Below are positions 44,697 through 55,426 of a stretch of DNA of 64,000 nt, one piece after another. Location of the stretch: positions 92,380 to 156,379 of the forward strand of contig NZ_UZWD01000018.1 in the NCBI RefSeq assembly GCF_900631955.1. Reading direction: 5' to 3'. How positions within the stretch are numbered: the stretch's first letter is position 1; every line of letters starts with the position of its first letter. Position numbers and translations under genes: made by a program. The notes under the pieces are model-generated. The model had not been told where the DNA came from and did not search any database. It saw only the letters and a list, made by a program, of their open reading frames with translations. Source of the DNA: Devosia equisanguinis. Its GTDB lineage: Bacteria > Pseudomonadota > Alphaproteobacteria > Rhizobiales > Devosiaceae.

Positions 44697-45770
44697 TCAG
44701 GCCGCCTTCGGGCCGATATAGCGCGATTGCGGCCGGATCAACCGGCCGGTGGCGATCTGCTCATGGGCGTGGGCGACCCAGCCGCCAACCCGCCCGGCCG
44801 CGAAGACACCGGTAAATGCCTCACGCGGAAAGCCCAGAGCCTCGAGCAGCAGGGCGGTGAAGAATTCCACATTGGTCTCAAGGACCCTGCCCGGCTTTGC
44901 GGCATGCAATTGCTTCAGCGCTTCTGTTTCCACCGCTTCGGCCAGGGCCAGGCGTGTGATGTCCATTCCTCCGCCCGCGCCAAGGCGGGCCAGGGCCGAT
45001 TTCAACGCATCAGCACGTGGATCGCGCACCCGATAAATGCGGTGGCCAAACCCCATAAGCCGCTCGCCGCGCGCCAATTCTCCGGCAATCCAGTCTGCGG
45101 CGTGCTCTGGCCTAACCACTGCATCGAGCATGTCGAGCACCGGCCCAGGCGCGCCGCCATGCAGCGGGCCCTTCAATGCGCCCAACGCCGCCAGCACGGC
45201 GGAGCCATAGCCGGCCCGCGTCGAGGCAACCACCCGGGCGGCAAAGGTCGAGGCATTGAGACCATGGTCGGAGACGGTGACCAGATAGGTGTCCAGCGCA
45301 GCCGCCGCTTCGACATAGGGCACCTGGCCATGCAACATGGTCAACATGTCGGTGGCGTGGCCGGCATTCACATCGGGTGCGAGAGCCCCGAGACCGGCCT
45401 TGCGTCGCACCACGGCCGGCACAAAGACGGCCGGGGCTGCAATCAGCAAAAGTGCTGTTTCCGCATCCTCGCCATCCGGAAGCCGCGCCATCAGCGCCCG
45501 CAGCGCTTCTGTGATGCTGAGCGAAAGCAGAGCAGGATCGAGGTGAGCAACTTCTTCAAATGCCCGTAGGCGGGCTGTGGCCAGCGCCACGCGCACCCCT
45601 GCAGCATCGAGGTCGACGGTCTCCGCCAGCAGCAATGACAGAACCCCTTCATAGCTGGTTTTGCCCGCGAGAGCGTCGAGGCTTTGTCCGCAGATTACCA
45701 GGCGTCCATTGGCGCCATCGACCTCGGACAGGACGGTTTCGGCGGCAATGACATCATCGAGGCCAGACAT
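44697..45770 (-). CDS. Citrate synthase-family protein without DNA-binding domain
   Basis: A 357-residue paralogue of the divergent HTH-bearing gene. It keeps the substrate histidines in SDHGLNASTF, GPLHGGAPG and MGFGHRIYR and the C-terminal RVGGWVAHAHEQ. At the catalytic aspartate (NVDFY in classical enzymes) it reads NVEFFTA, a Glu. It is shorter than housekeeping citrate synthase and probably acts as citrate or methylcitrate synthase, or on another acyl-CoA; the reaction is unproven. The start has CGGAG upstream and lies 38 bp from the 24-bp palindrome. Confidence 0.85.
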   Translation of the reverse strand: MSGLDDVIAAETVLSEVDGANGRLVICGQSLDALAGKTSYEGVLSLLLAETVDLDAAGVRVALATARLRAFEEVAHLDPALLSLSITEALRALMARLPDGEDAETALLLIAAPAVFVPAVVRRKAGLGALAPDVNAGHATDMLTMLHGQVPYVEAAAALDTYLVTVSDHGLNASTFAARVVASTRAGYGSAVLAALGALKGPLHGGAPGPVLDMLDAVVRPEHAADWIAGELARGERLMGFGHRIYRVRDPRADALKSALARLGAGGGMDITRLALAEAVETEALKQLHAAKPGRVLETNVEFFTALLLEALGFPREAFTGVFAAGRVGGWVAHAHEQIATGRLIRPQSRYIGPKAA

Positions 45771-45807
45771 GTTGCAACTCCGTGTTGTTTAGCCCTAGAT
45801 TGGATTT

Positions 45808-45831
45808 ATCAAGATTGACGTCAATCTTGAT
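45808..45831. promoter_or_regulatory. Perfect 24-bp palindrome between divergent citrate-synthase-family genes
   Basis: ATCAAGATTGAC (45808-45819) is followed directly by its exact reverse complement (45820-45831). It lies in the 84-bp divergent region. The centre supplies TTGACG on both strands, so it may overlap the -35 elements of both genes. Its symmetry and place make it the likely operator of a dimeric regulator, plausibly the helix-turn-helix domain of the adjacent gene. Confidence 0.8.
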
Positions 45832-45854
45832 GAAAACGATCAATGTAGGATGCG

Positions 45855-46988
45855 ATGAGCTGGATCAGTGCTGAACAGGCCTTGGCTCTTTTGGGCACAA
45901 AGCCGCAAACGCTCTACGCCAATGTCAGCCGCGGCCGCATTGCGGCACGTCCCGACCCCAGTGATCCCAGGCGCAGTCTCTATCGACGCGACGATGTCGA
46001 GCGGCTGGCAAGCCGGCACAAGGGGCGCCCACCCGCAAAAGCGGTCGCTGCCGAGGCGATTGCCTGGGGCGAGCCTGTACTGACCACGGCAATTTCAACG
46101 GTGCGCAACGGACGGCTGCTCTATCGCGGGCAGGACGCGGCACGTCTTGCGGAAACGGCCACCCTCGGGGGCGTGGCGCGGCTGTTATGGAATGCAAGCG
46201 CAGAGGTGGACTTTGCCGGTCGGGCACGCGCGCTGCAGCCGGGCATGGCTGCAGCCTATCGGGCCGTGGCCGAACTGGCTGCCACCGATCTGCCGGCGAA
46301 TGGCCGCAGCCTTACGCTGCTTCTACGCGACGCAGCACGCACAGTGTCTTTCCTTGCCGGCGCGCTCGCGGCACCGGGCACGGACCCTGTGCATGAACGG
46401 CTGGCGCGGCAATGGGGGCGACCCGACGCAGCAGATCCGATTCGCCGGGCGCTCGTGCTGCTGGCCGAGCACGAACTCAACGCATCCACCTTCGCTGCGC
46501 GCGTCACCGCCTCCACCGGAGCGCCGCTCTCGGCGGCCGTGCTCGCGGGCCTCGCCGCACTATCGGGCCCTCTGCACGGGACTGCGAGCCAGAGCATGGC
46601 CGGACTGGTCGAGGAAGCGCGCCGCCTGGGGCCAGAGGCGGCGGTCAATGCCCATTTGCGACGCGGACAGCCGCTGCCCTGTTTCGGCCATCGCCTCTAT
46701 CTGGACGGTGACGTGCGCGCACCCGCCCTAATGGCGTCTTTCGTCATGCCACCCCATCTTGCTGCCTTGGCAGAGGCTGGCGAGCGACTGAGCGGCGAAA
46801 AGCCGAATATCGATTTTGCACTGACCGGCCTCACCGCCGCATTCGGCCTGCCCGACGATGCTCCACTGACAATCTTTGCCCTCGCCCGCAGTGTCGGCTG
46901 GCTGGCCCATGCCTTGGAGCAGGTGGAAACCGGTGCACTGATCCGGCCGCGGGCGCATTATGTGGGTGTTGAACCCCCAGTGGAGTGA
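45855..46988 (+). CDS. Citrate synthase-family protein with N-terminal helix-turn-helix domain
   Basis: A 377-residue fusion. Residues 1 to about 58 form an excisionase/MerR-like helix-turn-helix (WISAEQALALLGTKPQTLYA, then RRSLYRRDDVERLASRHKG). The rest is a citrate synthase fold with EHELNASTF, GPLHGTASQ, CFGHRLY, the catalytic Asp in KPNIDFALTG and RSVGWLAHALEQ. All core catalytic residues are present. Such fusions occur in Hyphomicrobiales beside a plain paralogue, as here. The enzyme may sense its own substrate and bind the palindrome upstream, but no such activity is shown by the sequence. Confidence 0.9.
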   Translation: MSWISAEQALALLGTKPQTLYANVSRGRIAARPDPSDPRRSLYRRDDVERLASRHKGRPPAKAVAAEAIAWGEPVLTTAISTVRNGRLLYRGQDAARLAETATLGGVARLLWNASAEVDFAGRARALQPGMAAAYRAVAELAATDLPANGRSLTLLLRDAARTVSFLAGALAAPGTDPVHERLARQWGRPDAADPIRRALVLLAEHELNASTFAARVTASTGAPLSAAVLAGLAALSGPLHGTASQSMAGLVEEARRLGPEAAVNAHLRRGQPLPCFGHRLYLDGDVRAPALMASFVMPPHLAALAEAGERLSGEKPNIDFALTGLTAAFGLPDDAPLTIFALARSVGWLAHALEQVETGALIRPRAHYVGVEPPVE

Positions 46989-47022
46989 CAGCGGCGGACC
47001 ACCCCATTCGTGTGCGTTGAAC

Positions 47023-47062
47023 GCGAGCCCCCTCCCCCACTAGGGGAGAAGGGAAGAGGTGC
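47023..47062. repeat. Single copy of the CTCCCCC palindromic repeat
   Basis: CTCCCC at 47032-47037 and GGGGAG at 47043-47048 around a five-base loop, in a C-rich then G-rich context like the copies at 4384-4500 and in cobN. It lies in the 3' gap between the convergent HTH-citrate-synthase gene and edd, and could act as a hairpin for both transcripts. Confidence 0.55.
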
Positions 47063-47075
47063 AATGGCGCGTTCT

Positions 47076-48890
<1,815 letters not shown>

Positions 48891-48930
48891 GGTTCTCGGC
48901 TCCATAGTTGGCAAGGACGCGCCAAAGGGG

Positions 48931-49010
48931 GGCCGCTGGCGCGGGTATTCCTTGCATCAAACAACTGATGAACCGTCAGCGGCCAGGGCGGTCGATTGGG
49001 GACCGCCCCA
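48931..49010 (-). other. Two hairpins in the pgl-edd gap
   Basis: GGGCGGTC at 48988-48995 pairs with GACCGCCC at 49003-49010 (7-base loop), and GGCCGCTG at 48931-48938 pairs with CAGCGGCC at 48979-48986 (40-base loop). Neither has a T-run. They fill most of the 126-bp gap and may stabilise the upstream message or reduce expression of edd relative to zwf and pgl. Confidence 0.45.
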
Positions 49011-49016
49011 GGGGCC

Positions 49017-49712
49017 TCAGGGGCACCAGTAAACAGTAAGCGGCGCTCCCGAGCGGAGCACGGCGCGGACCGGCATCTCGGCGACGGGACCGTCGGCCAG
49101 TGCCTTGTCCAGCACCGCGGCCTTTTCGTCGCCTTCGATGTGCAGATAGAGCGCATCGGTTTCGAGCAGGCGCGGCAGGGTAAAGGTGATGCGGGGTTCG
49201 CCAGCTCCCGGCGCTTCGAGCGCCAAGGTGGGGCCCTCTGCGGTCAGCGCCTGATCCAGCGTGTCGCCACCGGGGAAGAAGCTCGCCGTATGTCCATCAT
49301 TGCCCATGCCCAGGATCACGGCGGCGAAGGGCTTGGGCAGCTCTACCATCAGAGCATTGGTCTTGGCGACGGCAGCCTCGTCCGGCACCTCGCCGCCCGA
49401 ATACAGCGGGAAGAAGCGCGCAATGGCCGCCGGACCCTGCAGCATCTTTTCGTTGACCAGCAGTGCATTGGAACGATCGCTGGTCTCGGGCACCCAGCGT
49501 TCGTCCACCAGGGTCACCGTGACCTTGGACCAGTCGATATCCCTGGTCTTGCCCAGGGCCTGAAAGAACTTGCCGGGAGTGGAACCACCGCTGACGGCAA
49601 TCGAAGCCTCACCGCGCGTCGCGATAGCAGAACGGATGCGGTCGGCTACGGATTCGGCCAGTTCCTTGGCGAGGGTTGGCTTGTCGGCAAAGCTGCGGCG
49701 ATCGAGGGTCAT
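49017..49712 (-). CDS. pgl: 6-phosphogluconolactonase
   Basis: Hydrolyses 6-phosphogluconolactone in the Entner-Doudoroff and pentose phosphate routes. 231 residues with the family motifs AVSGGSTPGKFFQAL near residue 40, VTLVDERWVPETSDRSN and ILGMGNDGHTASFFPG. Its ATG overlaps the stop of zwf by four bases, so the two are translationally coupled. Confidence 0.96.
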   Translation of the reverse strand: MTLDRRSFADKPTLAKELAESVADRIRSAIATRGEASIAVSGGSTPGKFFQALGKTRDIDWSKVTVTLVDERWVPETSDRSNALLVNEKMLQGPAAIARFFPLYSGGEVPDEAAVAKTNALMVELPKPFAAVILGMGNDGHTASFFPGGDTLDQALTAEGPTLALEAPGAGEPRITFTLPRLLETDALYLHIEGDEKAAVLDKALADGPVAEMPVRAVLRSGAPLTVYWCP

Positions 49713-51193
49713 GAATTGGTGCCTTCGTACCAGGTGCGGCCGTCGCGTTCGATGAGGGCAATGGCGCCGCTGGGGCCCCAGGTGCCGGCGGTGTAGCTCT
49801 GCGGCGGTTCGCTGGCGCGATCCCAGGCTTCGCGGATCGGATCGACCCAGGACCAGGCGGCCTCGAGTTCGTCGCGGCGCATGAACAGCGTCTGGCTGCC
49901 GCGGATCACGTCCATCAGCAAGCGCTCATAGGCCTCAGGAGTGCGCTCGGCGAAAGTCTCGGCAAAGCTGAGGTTGAGTGGCACTTCGCGCAGGCGCATG
50001 CCACCCGGCCCCGGATCCTTGATCATCATCATGAGCTTGACGCCCTCATCGGGCTGCAGGCGGATGATCAGCTTGTTGGGCTTTGGCGCGCCTTCGGCAT
50101 GATCGAAGATCGAATGCGGGATGGGCTTGAACTGTATGCAGATTTCCGAGACGCGCTCGGCCATGCGCTTGCCGGTGCGCAGGTAGAACGGCACGCCGGC
50201 CCAGCGCCAGTTGTCGATCTCGGCCTTCATGGCCACGAAGGTTTCGGTGCGGCTGCCCTTCTTGTCCTCAGGCAACTCGTCCTGGTAGCTCGCAACCGCC
50301 GCGGTTTCCGACTTCACGCCGCGATACTGGCCGCGGACCGTCATCCTGGACACGTCGCCATTGGTGATGGGACGGAGAGCGCGGAGCACTTTGAGCTTTT
50401 CGTCGCGCAGCGCATTGGCGTCGTCTGATGCCGGCGGCTCCATGGCCACGAGGCACAGCAGCTGCAGCATGTGGTTCTGGATCATGTCGCGCAGCGCGCC
50501 GCTCTCGTCGTAATAGCCGCGCGTGCCGGCGCCGACGCTTTCGGCCACAGTCAGCTGCACGTGGTCGATATGGGCGGAGTTCCAGACCGGCTCGAACAGC
50601 GTATTGGCAAAGCGCAGGGCGAGCAGGTTCTGAACCGTCTCTTTGCCCAGATAGTGGTCGATGCGATAGACCTGATCTTCCTTGAAGATCTTGGCGACGC
50701 CATCATTGATTTCCTGGCTGGAGGCCAGATCATGGCCCAGCGGCTTTTCGATCACGACGCGGGCGTCGCGGCGATAGAGCTTCTTTTTGGAGAGATATTC
50801 GGCAATCGGCTCGAACAGGTCGGGCGCCACGGCGAGGTAGAAGGCGCGCACGACCTTGGGATCATCACGTAGAGCCTTGCCGAGATCGCCCGATTCCTCA
50901 GGCTTGCTGGCATCGACTGGCACATAGGTGCAGATGCCGACAAACCTGTCGATGGTCGCCGGATCGCGATATTCGGCTTCAACGAACTGCTCGAGCGCAT
51001 CGCGCACCAACTTCTGGAACTCGGCCTCGCTCAGCTTGGAGCGAGACGCACCGATGATGCGGCTCTTCTCGTCGAACTGGCCGTCCATGAAGCGATGATA
51101 AAGCGCCGGCACGAGCTTGCGCTTGGTCAGATCGCCGGTAGCCCCAAACACGACGTAATCAAAGGGCTGAACGGGAATGATACGGCTGGACAA
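49709..51193 (-). CDS. zwf: Glucose-6-phosphate 1-dehydrogenase
   Basis: NADP-linked oxidation of glucose 6-phosphate. 494 residues with FGATGDLTKRKLVPALYHR at the N-terminus, EKPLGHDLASS near residue 148 and the substrate lysine in RIDHYLGKETVQNL near residue 178. The start is TTG, with AAAGGA upstream. It lies 14 bp after a sugar kinase gene and is coupled to pgl. Confidence 0.97.
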   Translation of the reverse strand: MSSRIIPVQPFDYVVFGATGDLTKRKLVPALYHRFMDGQFDEKSRIIGASRSKLSEAEFQKLVRDALEQFVEAEYRDPATIDRFVGICTYVPVDASKPEESGDLGKALRDDPKVVRAFYLAVAPDLFEPIAEYLSKKKLYRRDARVVIEKPLGHDLASSQEINDGVAKIFKEDQVYRIDHYLGKETVQNLLALRFANTLFEPVWNSAHIDHVQLTVAESVGAGTRGYYDESGALRDMIQNHMLQLLCLVAMEPPASDDANALRDEKLKVLRALRPITNGDVSRMTVRGQYRGVKSETAAVASYQDELPEDKKGSRTETFVAMKAEIDNWRWAGVPFYLRTGKRMAERVSEICIQFKPIPHSIFDHAEGAPKPNKLIIRLQPDEGVKLMMMIKDPGPGGMRLREVPLNLSFAETFAERTPEAYERLLMDVIRGSQTLFMRRDELEAAWSWVDPIREAWDRASEPPQSYTAGTWGPSGAIALIERDGRTWYEGTNS

Positions 51194-51207
51194 AGCGTCG
51201 GTCCTTT

Positions 51208-52155
51208 TCAGGCGGAGAAGTTTTGTTTGGCGAGGATGACCGCGCCGTGGAGCGGTTCGAATTTGGGCAAGGCAACGAAGCTGCCATAACGCGCTTCGAG
51301 CCGGGGGAAAAGCCGCTGCCCCAATCCGCCGACAATAGCCATCACCTCTGCGCCATGGCTCTTGAACCAGCGGACATAGGTGTCGATGTAGCCCATCTGG
51401 ATCTCAAGCAGATTGTGGGCGACCGGGTCGTCCTTTTCGAGATAGTCGAACCAGAGCGGCATCAGCTTGCCATATTCACCTGGTGCGCGGCCGATCAGCG
51501 CCTGATCTTCAGCGCCCTCATTGCCGGTAAGGCTCAATCCCAGCGTGGTGGCAAAGGACCAGGTCATCGACGCCTGGTTATTGCCGCCAAGGGCTGCGAT
51601 CACCGCCTTGGTCAGCGCCGAGCCCTCGGCCAGGCCATCCTCGGCTTCGACGGCGTAGCGCGCCAATTCACGGCCCAGAATGGCGCCGCTCATCTGATCG
51701 CCGATATGAAAGCCCCAGCCGCCAGCCTGGTAGCGCTTGCCGCCGACGATGGACATGGCGGCAGAACCGGTACCGATGATCACCACACCGCCCTCGTCGC
51801 CACCCAAGGCGCCGGCATGGGCGATATCGATATCGTCATAGACCTTCACACCCGCATAGGGCCAGCTGCGCGAAGCGAAGGCGTCGCGCGCCGAGTCCAT
51901 GCGGCCGCCCGCCATGCCGAAGCAGGCATAGGTATTGGCCGTATCTGAGAAGTCGACACCGGCTTCCTTAAAGACGTCGCGCGTGCCATCCATGATCGCC
52001 TTGTATGCGGGATCGCCGCCGTCAATCTGCAGATTGGAGCGGCCGTTCTTGACCTCCGCCAGCGTCACCAGGTTTTCGTCGGTCAGACGCACCCGGCAAT
52101 TGGTTCCACCACCGTCGACGCCAAGATAGTATCGGGGCACGAAAGGCTTCTCCAT
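51208..52155 (-). CDS. BadF/BadG-type ATPase, probable amino sugar kinase
   Basis: An ASKHA-fold kinase of about 315 residues. The phosphate loop YYLGVDGGGTNCRVRLTD is at the N-terminus, and IGTGSAAMSIVGGKRYQAGG and GDQMSGAILGRELAR follow in the second half. The family includes N-acetylglucosamine and glucosamine kinases. Placed directly before zwf, it may instead phosphorylate glucose for the Entner-Doudoroff pathway; the specificity cannot be read from the sequence. ATG 52155 is preferred over the upstream frame to 52218. The 272-bp gap upstream holds an imperfect stem (CCTGCC at 52293, GGCAGG at 52329) but no riboswitch I recognise. Confidence 0.8.
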   Translation of the reverse strand: MEKPFVPRYYLGVDGGGTNCRVRLTDENLVTLAEVKNGRSNLQIDGGDPAYKAIMDGTRDVFKEAGVDFSDTANTYACFGMAGGRMDSARDAFASRSWPYAGVKVYDDIDIAHAGALGGDEGGVVIIGTGSAAMSIVGGKRYQAGGWGFHIGDQMSGAILGRELARYAVEAEDGLAEGSALTKAVIAALGGNNQASMTWSFATTLGLSLTGNEGAEDQALIGRAPGEYGKLMPLWFDYLEKDDPVAHNLLEIQMGYIDTYVRWFKSHGAEVMAIVGGLGQRLFPRLEARYGSFVALPKFEPLHGAVILAKQNFSA

Positions 52156-52427
52156 GGGCTGTTGGGGGTCGGCAGCAGGAGCAATGGACGTTGACGCCGC
52201 CCCCGGTGCAGAACCCACCCTAAGGTGTCAAATCGGGGCGGACCATAATGCGAAAGCCGCTAAGACGAAAGTAGCATAGGGAACAAAATCGCCCTGCCAA
52301 GCCAATCGATTGCATGGCTCGCTTGCGGGGCAGGCTGCAAAACGGGAACACTTGTGCCAATTCATCGTTGGCGCAAGCATGGACGAACCGCCGGTGACTG
52401 ATGGCGCCGGCCAGCGAAGAGGCGAAG

Positions 52428-52958
52428 ATGCGACACTCTCTGGTTCTGGGCGGAGCCCGTTCGGGCAAGACTGCATTCGCGGAGCGACTGGCGCTCCGCT
52501 CGGGCAGCAGGCCGGCCTATCTGGCGACCGCGACGGTTATGGATAGCGAGATGCGCGACCGCATTTCGAGCCACCAGGCGGCGCGTGCCTCTCGCTTCGC
52601 CACGATCGAGGAGCCGATTGAACTCTCCGCTGCGATTCTACGCGCCGCCGCCCATCAGGACGTCATTCTGGTCGACTGTCTGACCCTATGGATCACCAAT
52701 TTATTGATGCAGAACGGGGATGTCGCGCAGGCAGTCAGCGAACTCAGCGCTACGCTGGTCGAACTGGAGGCAGCCAAGGTGATCCTGGTATCCAACGAAG
52801 TGGGGCTGGGAATCGTGCCCGACAACGCCATGGCGCGTACCTTTCGCGACCTGGCAGGATCGGCGCATCAGCGGTTGGCTGAGGTTTGCGACGATGTCTA
52901 TTTTGTCGCCGCTGGCTTGCCGCTGACCATGAAGGGCGAGCCCCCTGCCCTAGGCTGA
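52428..52958 (+). CDS. cobU: Bifunctional adenosylcobinamide kinase / guanylyltransferase
   Basis: Phosphorylates adenosylcobinamide and adds GMP in the nucleotide-loop stage of cobalamin synthesis. 176 residues with the P-loop GGARSGKTAFAE at the N-terminus, YLATATVMDSEMRDRI, a VDCLTLWITNL stretch and VSNEVGLGIVPDN, all typical of CobU/CobP. GAAGAGG precedes ATG 52428. The last nine bases overlap the end of cobD on the opposite strand. Confidence 0.95.
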   Translation: MRHSLVLGGARSGKTAFAERLALRSGSRPAYLATATVMDSEMRDRISSHQAARASRFATIEEPIELSAAILRAAAHQDVILVDCLTLWITNLLMQNGDVAQAVSELSATLVELEAAKVILVSNEVGLGIVPDNAMARTFRDLAGSAHQRLAEVCDDVYFVAAGLPLTMKGEPPALG

Positions 52959-53915
52959 AATCAGCTGCATGACGGCAATCACCCCGCAAAAGCAGACGAG
53001 GACGGTCAGCGTGCGGTTGTAGAGTTCAAGCGCCAGAAGAATGTCGGCTGGGCGCAATTCTGCGCGACCGTCGCCAAAAGCGGGCAGGTCGACCACCTCT
53101 CCATCATAGGCACGCGGCCCGCCGAGCTTGAAACCGAGCGCGCCGGCAAAGGCTGCCTCGGGCCAGCCGGCATTCGGCGATTCGTGCTTGCGGGCATCTC
53201 GTTGCGCGATGGCCCAGGCTTTGCCGGGGCTGGCGCCAGGCGCGAAGAAGCAGGCGATAGTGATCAGCACCAGTGTGAGCCGCGCCGGAATCCAGTTGAG
53301 TACGTCGTCGAGCTTGGCTGAAGCCCAGCCATAATCGCGATAGCGCGCGTTGAGATGGCCAATCATGGAATCGGCGGTGTTGACGGCCTTGTAGAGTGCG
53401 ATCCCCGGCAGTCCGAACAGCGCCAGGAAAAACAGCGGCGCTACCACCCCATCCGAAGTGCTTTCGGCCAGCGTCTCAACGGCGGCCCGGGCCACGCCGG
53501 CTTCGTCGAGCGCTTGCGGGTCACGGCCAACGATTTGGCTCACCGCCTCTCGCCCCGCTGGCAGTGACTGGCGTAGCGCCTCGGCCACGGCGCGCACCGA
53601 ACGACCCAGTTCCTTCTGCGCCAGAAGCGAGGTCGCCAGCACCATCTCGATGATCCAGCCATGCGGGATGCGGTTGGTAAGGTCGCGGATCAGCACCGTC
53701 ACCACCAGCACCGTGATGAGCAGTGCGGCAAGGCCGATAATGCCGCCGCGTCGACGATGTTCCGGGCTTTGGTCGGGGTGATTGAGCCGGGTTTCGAGAG
53801 AGTCGATGAGCCGGCCGAACCACATGACCGGATGGCCGATGGCGTCGAGCAAAGGGGTTGGGTAGCCCCAGCGCCGCTCCACCAGCAAAGCCAGCGTCGA
53901 TACCAGCATGTTCAT
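52950..53915 (-). CDS. cobD: Adenosylcobinamide-phosphate synthase CobD/CbiB
   Basis: A membrane protein that joins the aminopropanol arm to adenosylcobyric acid. 321 residues, about five to seven helices, with [22 protein letters not shown] at the N-terminus (in parts: RRWGYPTPL and GHPVMWFG), [18 protein letters not shown] near residue 145 and [11 protein letters not shown]. The start overlaps the cobQ stop by four bases, so it is coupled to cobQ. Confidence 0.95.
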   Translation of the reverse strand: MNMLVSTLALLVERRWGYPTPLLDAIGHPVMWFGRLIDSLETRLNHPDQSPEHRRRGGIIGLAALLITVLVVTVLIRDLTNRIPHGWIIEMVLATSLLAQKELGRSVRAVAEALRQSLPAGREAVSQIVGRDPQALDEAGVARAAVETLAESTSDGVVAPLFFLALFGLPGIALYKAVNTADSMIGHLNARYRDYGWASAKLDDVLNWIPARLTLVLITIACFFAPGASPGKAWAIAQRDARKHESPNAGWPEAAFAGALGFKLGGPRAYDGEVVDLPAFGDGRAELRPADILLALELYNRTLTVLVCFCGVIAVMQLISA

Positions 53916-55378
53916 CGGATTGTCTCCACTGTCTCGGCCAGCGACAGCAGATAATCGATATCGAGATGCCGTTCGAGATGATCGGCAAATCCATCCAAAG
54001 CCGATTCAATGCCGGCTTCGTAGGCGAGATCGGCACTGGCCGCCTGGCCGATAAAGGCGCGGCGAAAGCCGTCGCTAGCGAAGAGGCCGTGCAGATAGGT
54101 GCCCATCACGCGACCATCGGCGCTGACTGCACCCTCGGCCTCTGCTCCAACCATGGCGAAGGGGCGACTGCGGTCAGTACCCTCGGTGACGCCCATATGC
54201 ATGTGGTATCCCGAAAGGGGCGCGCCACTCTGGACGTGATAGGCCGTCTCGAGGCGCAGTTGTTTGCGGCCCGCCAGCACTGTCTCCACGTCGAGCAGGC
54301 CGAGCCCCTCGCTTGTGCCCGGCGCGCCTTCAATGCCCTCGGGATCGGCTATGCTGCGACCCAGCATTTGATAGCCGCCACAAATGCCCAGGACCGCGCC
54401 ACCAGCGCGATGGTGGGCCATGATATCGACGTCCCAGCCATTGGCGCGCAGCGCCGCAAGGTCGGCACGCGTAGCCTTGGAGCCGGGCAGCAGGATGAGG
54501 TCGGCATCGCGTGGCATGGCTTCGCCGGGCTGTACGAGACGGAGGCTGACGCCGGGTTCGGCGCGCAGTGGATCGAGATCATCAAAATTGGCGATGCGCG
54601 GCAGGCGGGGCACGGCGATGCGAAAGACGCCGCCGGCGCGGGTGGAAAAATCCTCCAGCGCCAGGGCATCTTCGGCGGGCAAGCGTGCAGCATCGGGAAA
54701 ATGCGGCACGGGTCCAAGGCAGGCAATGCCGGTGCGCTCGACAAGGAAAGCCTTGCCTGCATCGAACAATGCCGGATCGCCGAAGAATTTGTTGATGAGG
54801 CTGGCGCGCACCAGCGCCGCATCGTCGGGTTCGATGACCGCTAGCGTACCGACGATTGAAGCGATGACGCCGCCACGATGGATGTCCCCCACCAGCACGA
54901 CCGGCACCCTGGCTGCGCGGGCAAAGCCGAAATTGGCAATGTCATTGGCGCGCAGATTGACTTCGGAGGCGCTGCCCGCGCCCTCGACCAGCACATAATC
55001 GACGTCACCAGCCACTTCGACGAAGGCATCGAGGACCTCGGGCAGCAATTGGTCCCTCTCGGCCCAATATTGCCGCGCCGAGAGGCTCGCGCGGCGTTGC
55101 CCGCGCACCACGACCTGGGAACCGGTTTCGCCCTCGGGCTTGAGCAGAACCGGGTTCATCGCCGTCACAGGATCACGGCGCGCGGCGCGGGCTTGCAGCG
55201 CCTGGGCGCGACCGATCTCGCCACCATCGGCGGTGACGGCAGCATTGTTGCTCATGTTCTGCGGCTTGAACGGCGCGACTTTATAGCCCCGATTGGCCAA
55301 GGCGCGGCAGAGCCCGGCGACGATCAGCGATTTGCCGACATCGGAGCCCGTTCCCATGAACATCAATGCTTTGGCCAT
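53912..55378 (-). CDS. cobQ: Cobyric acid synthase
   Basis: Amidates four side chains of adenosylcobyrinic acid a,c-diamide. 488 residues: an N-terminal P-loop NTPase domain ([20 protein letters not shown] and [12 protein letters not shown]) and a glutamine-amidotransferase-like C-terminal domain with the cysteine in [10 protein letters not shown] near residue 330. ATG 55378 has GGGAG upstream and starts just before the conserved P-loop; the frame to 55411 is not needed. It lies 48 bp after cobB. Confidence 0.96.
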   Translation of the reverse strand: MAKALMFMGTGSDVGKSLIVAGLCRALANRGYKVAPFKPQNMSNNAAVTADGGEIGRAQALQARAARRDPVTAMNPVLLKPEGETGSQVVVRGQRRASLSARQYWAERDQLLPEVLDAFVEVAGDVDYVLVEGAGSASEVNLRANDIANFGFARAARVPVVLVGDIHRGGVIASIVGTLAVIEPDDAALVRASLINKFFGDPALFDAGKAFLVERTGIACLGPVPHFPDAARLPAEDALALEDFSTRAGGVFRIAVPRLPRIANFDDLDPLRAEPGVSLRLVQPGEAMPRDADLILLPGSKATRADLAALRANGWDVDIMAHHRAGGAVLGICGGYQMLGRSIADPEGIEGAPGTSEGLGLLDVETVLAGRKQLRLETAYHVQSGAPLSGYHMHMGVTEGTDRSRPFAMVGAEAEGAVSADGRVMGTYLHGLFASDGFRRAFIGQAASADLAYEAGIESALDGFADHLERHLDIDYLLSLAETVETIR

Positions 55379-55426
55379 GTCGCTCCCGCCCGTTCGGCGC
55401 ACTTCTCCCACACGCGCGATGACGAG

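Noticed and set aside
52156..52427. Possible cobalamin riboswitch before cobU
   Set aside because: AAAACGGGAAC resembles one core element but the other conserved parts (B12 box, pseudoknot loops) are missing.
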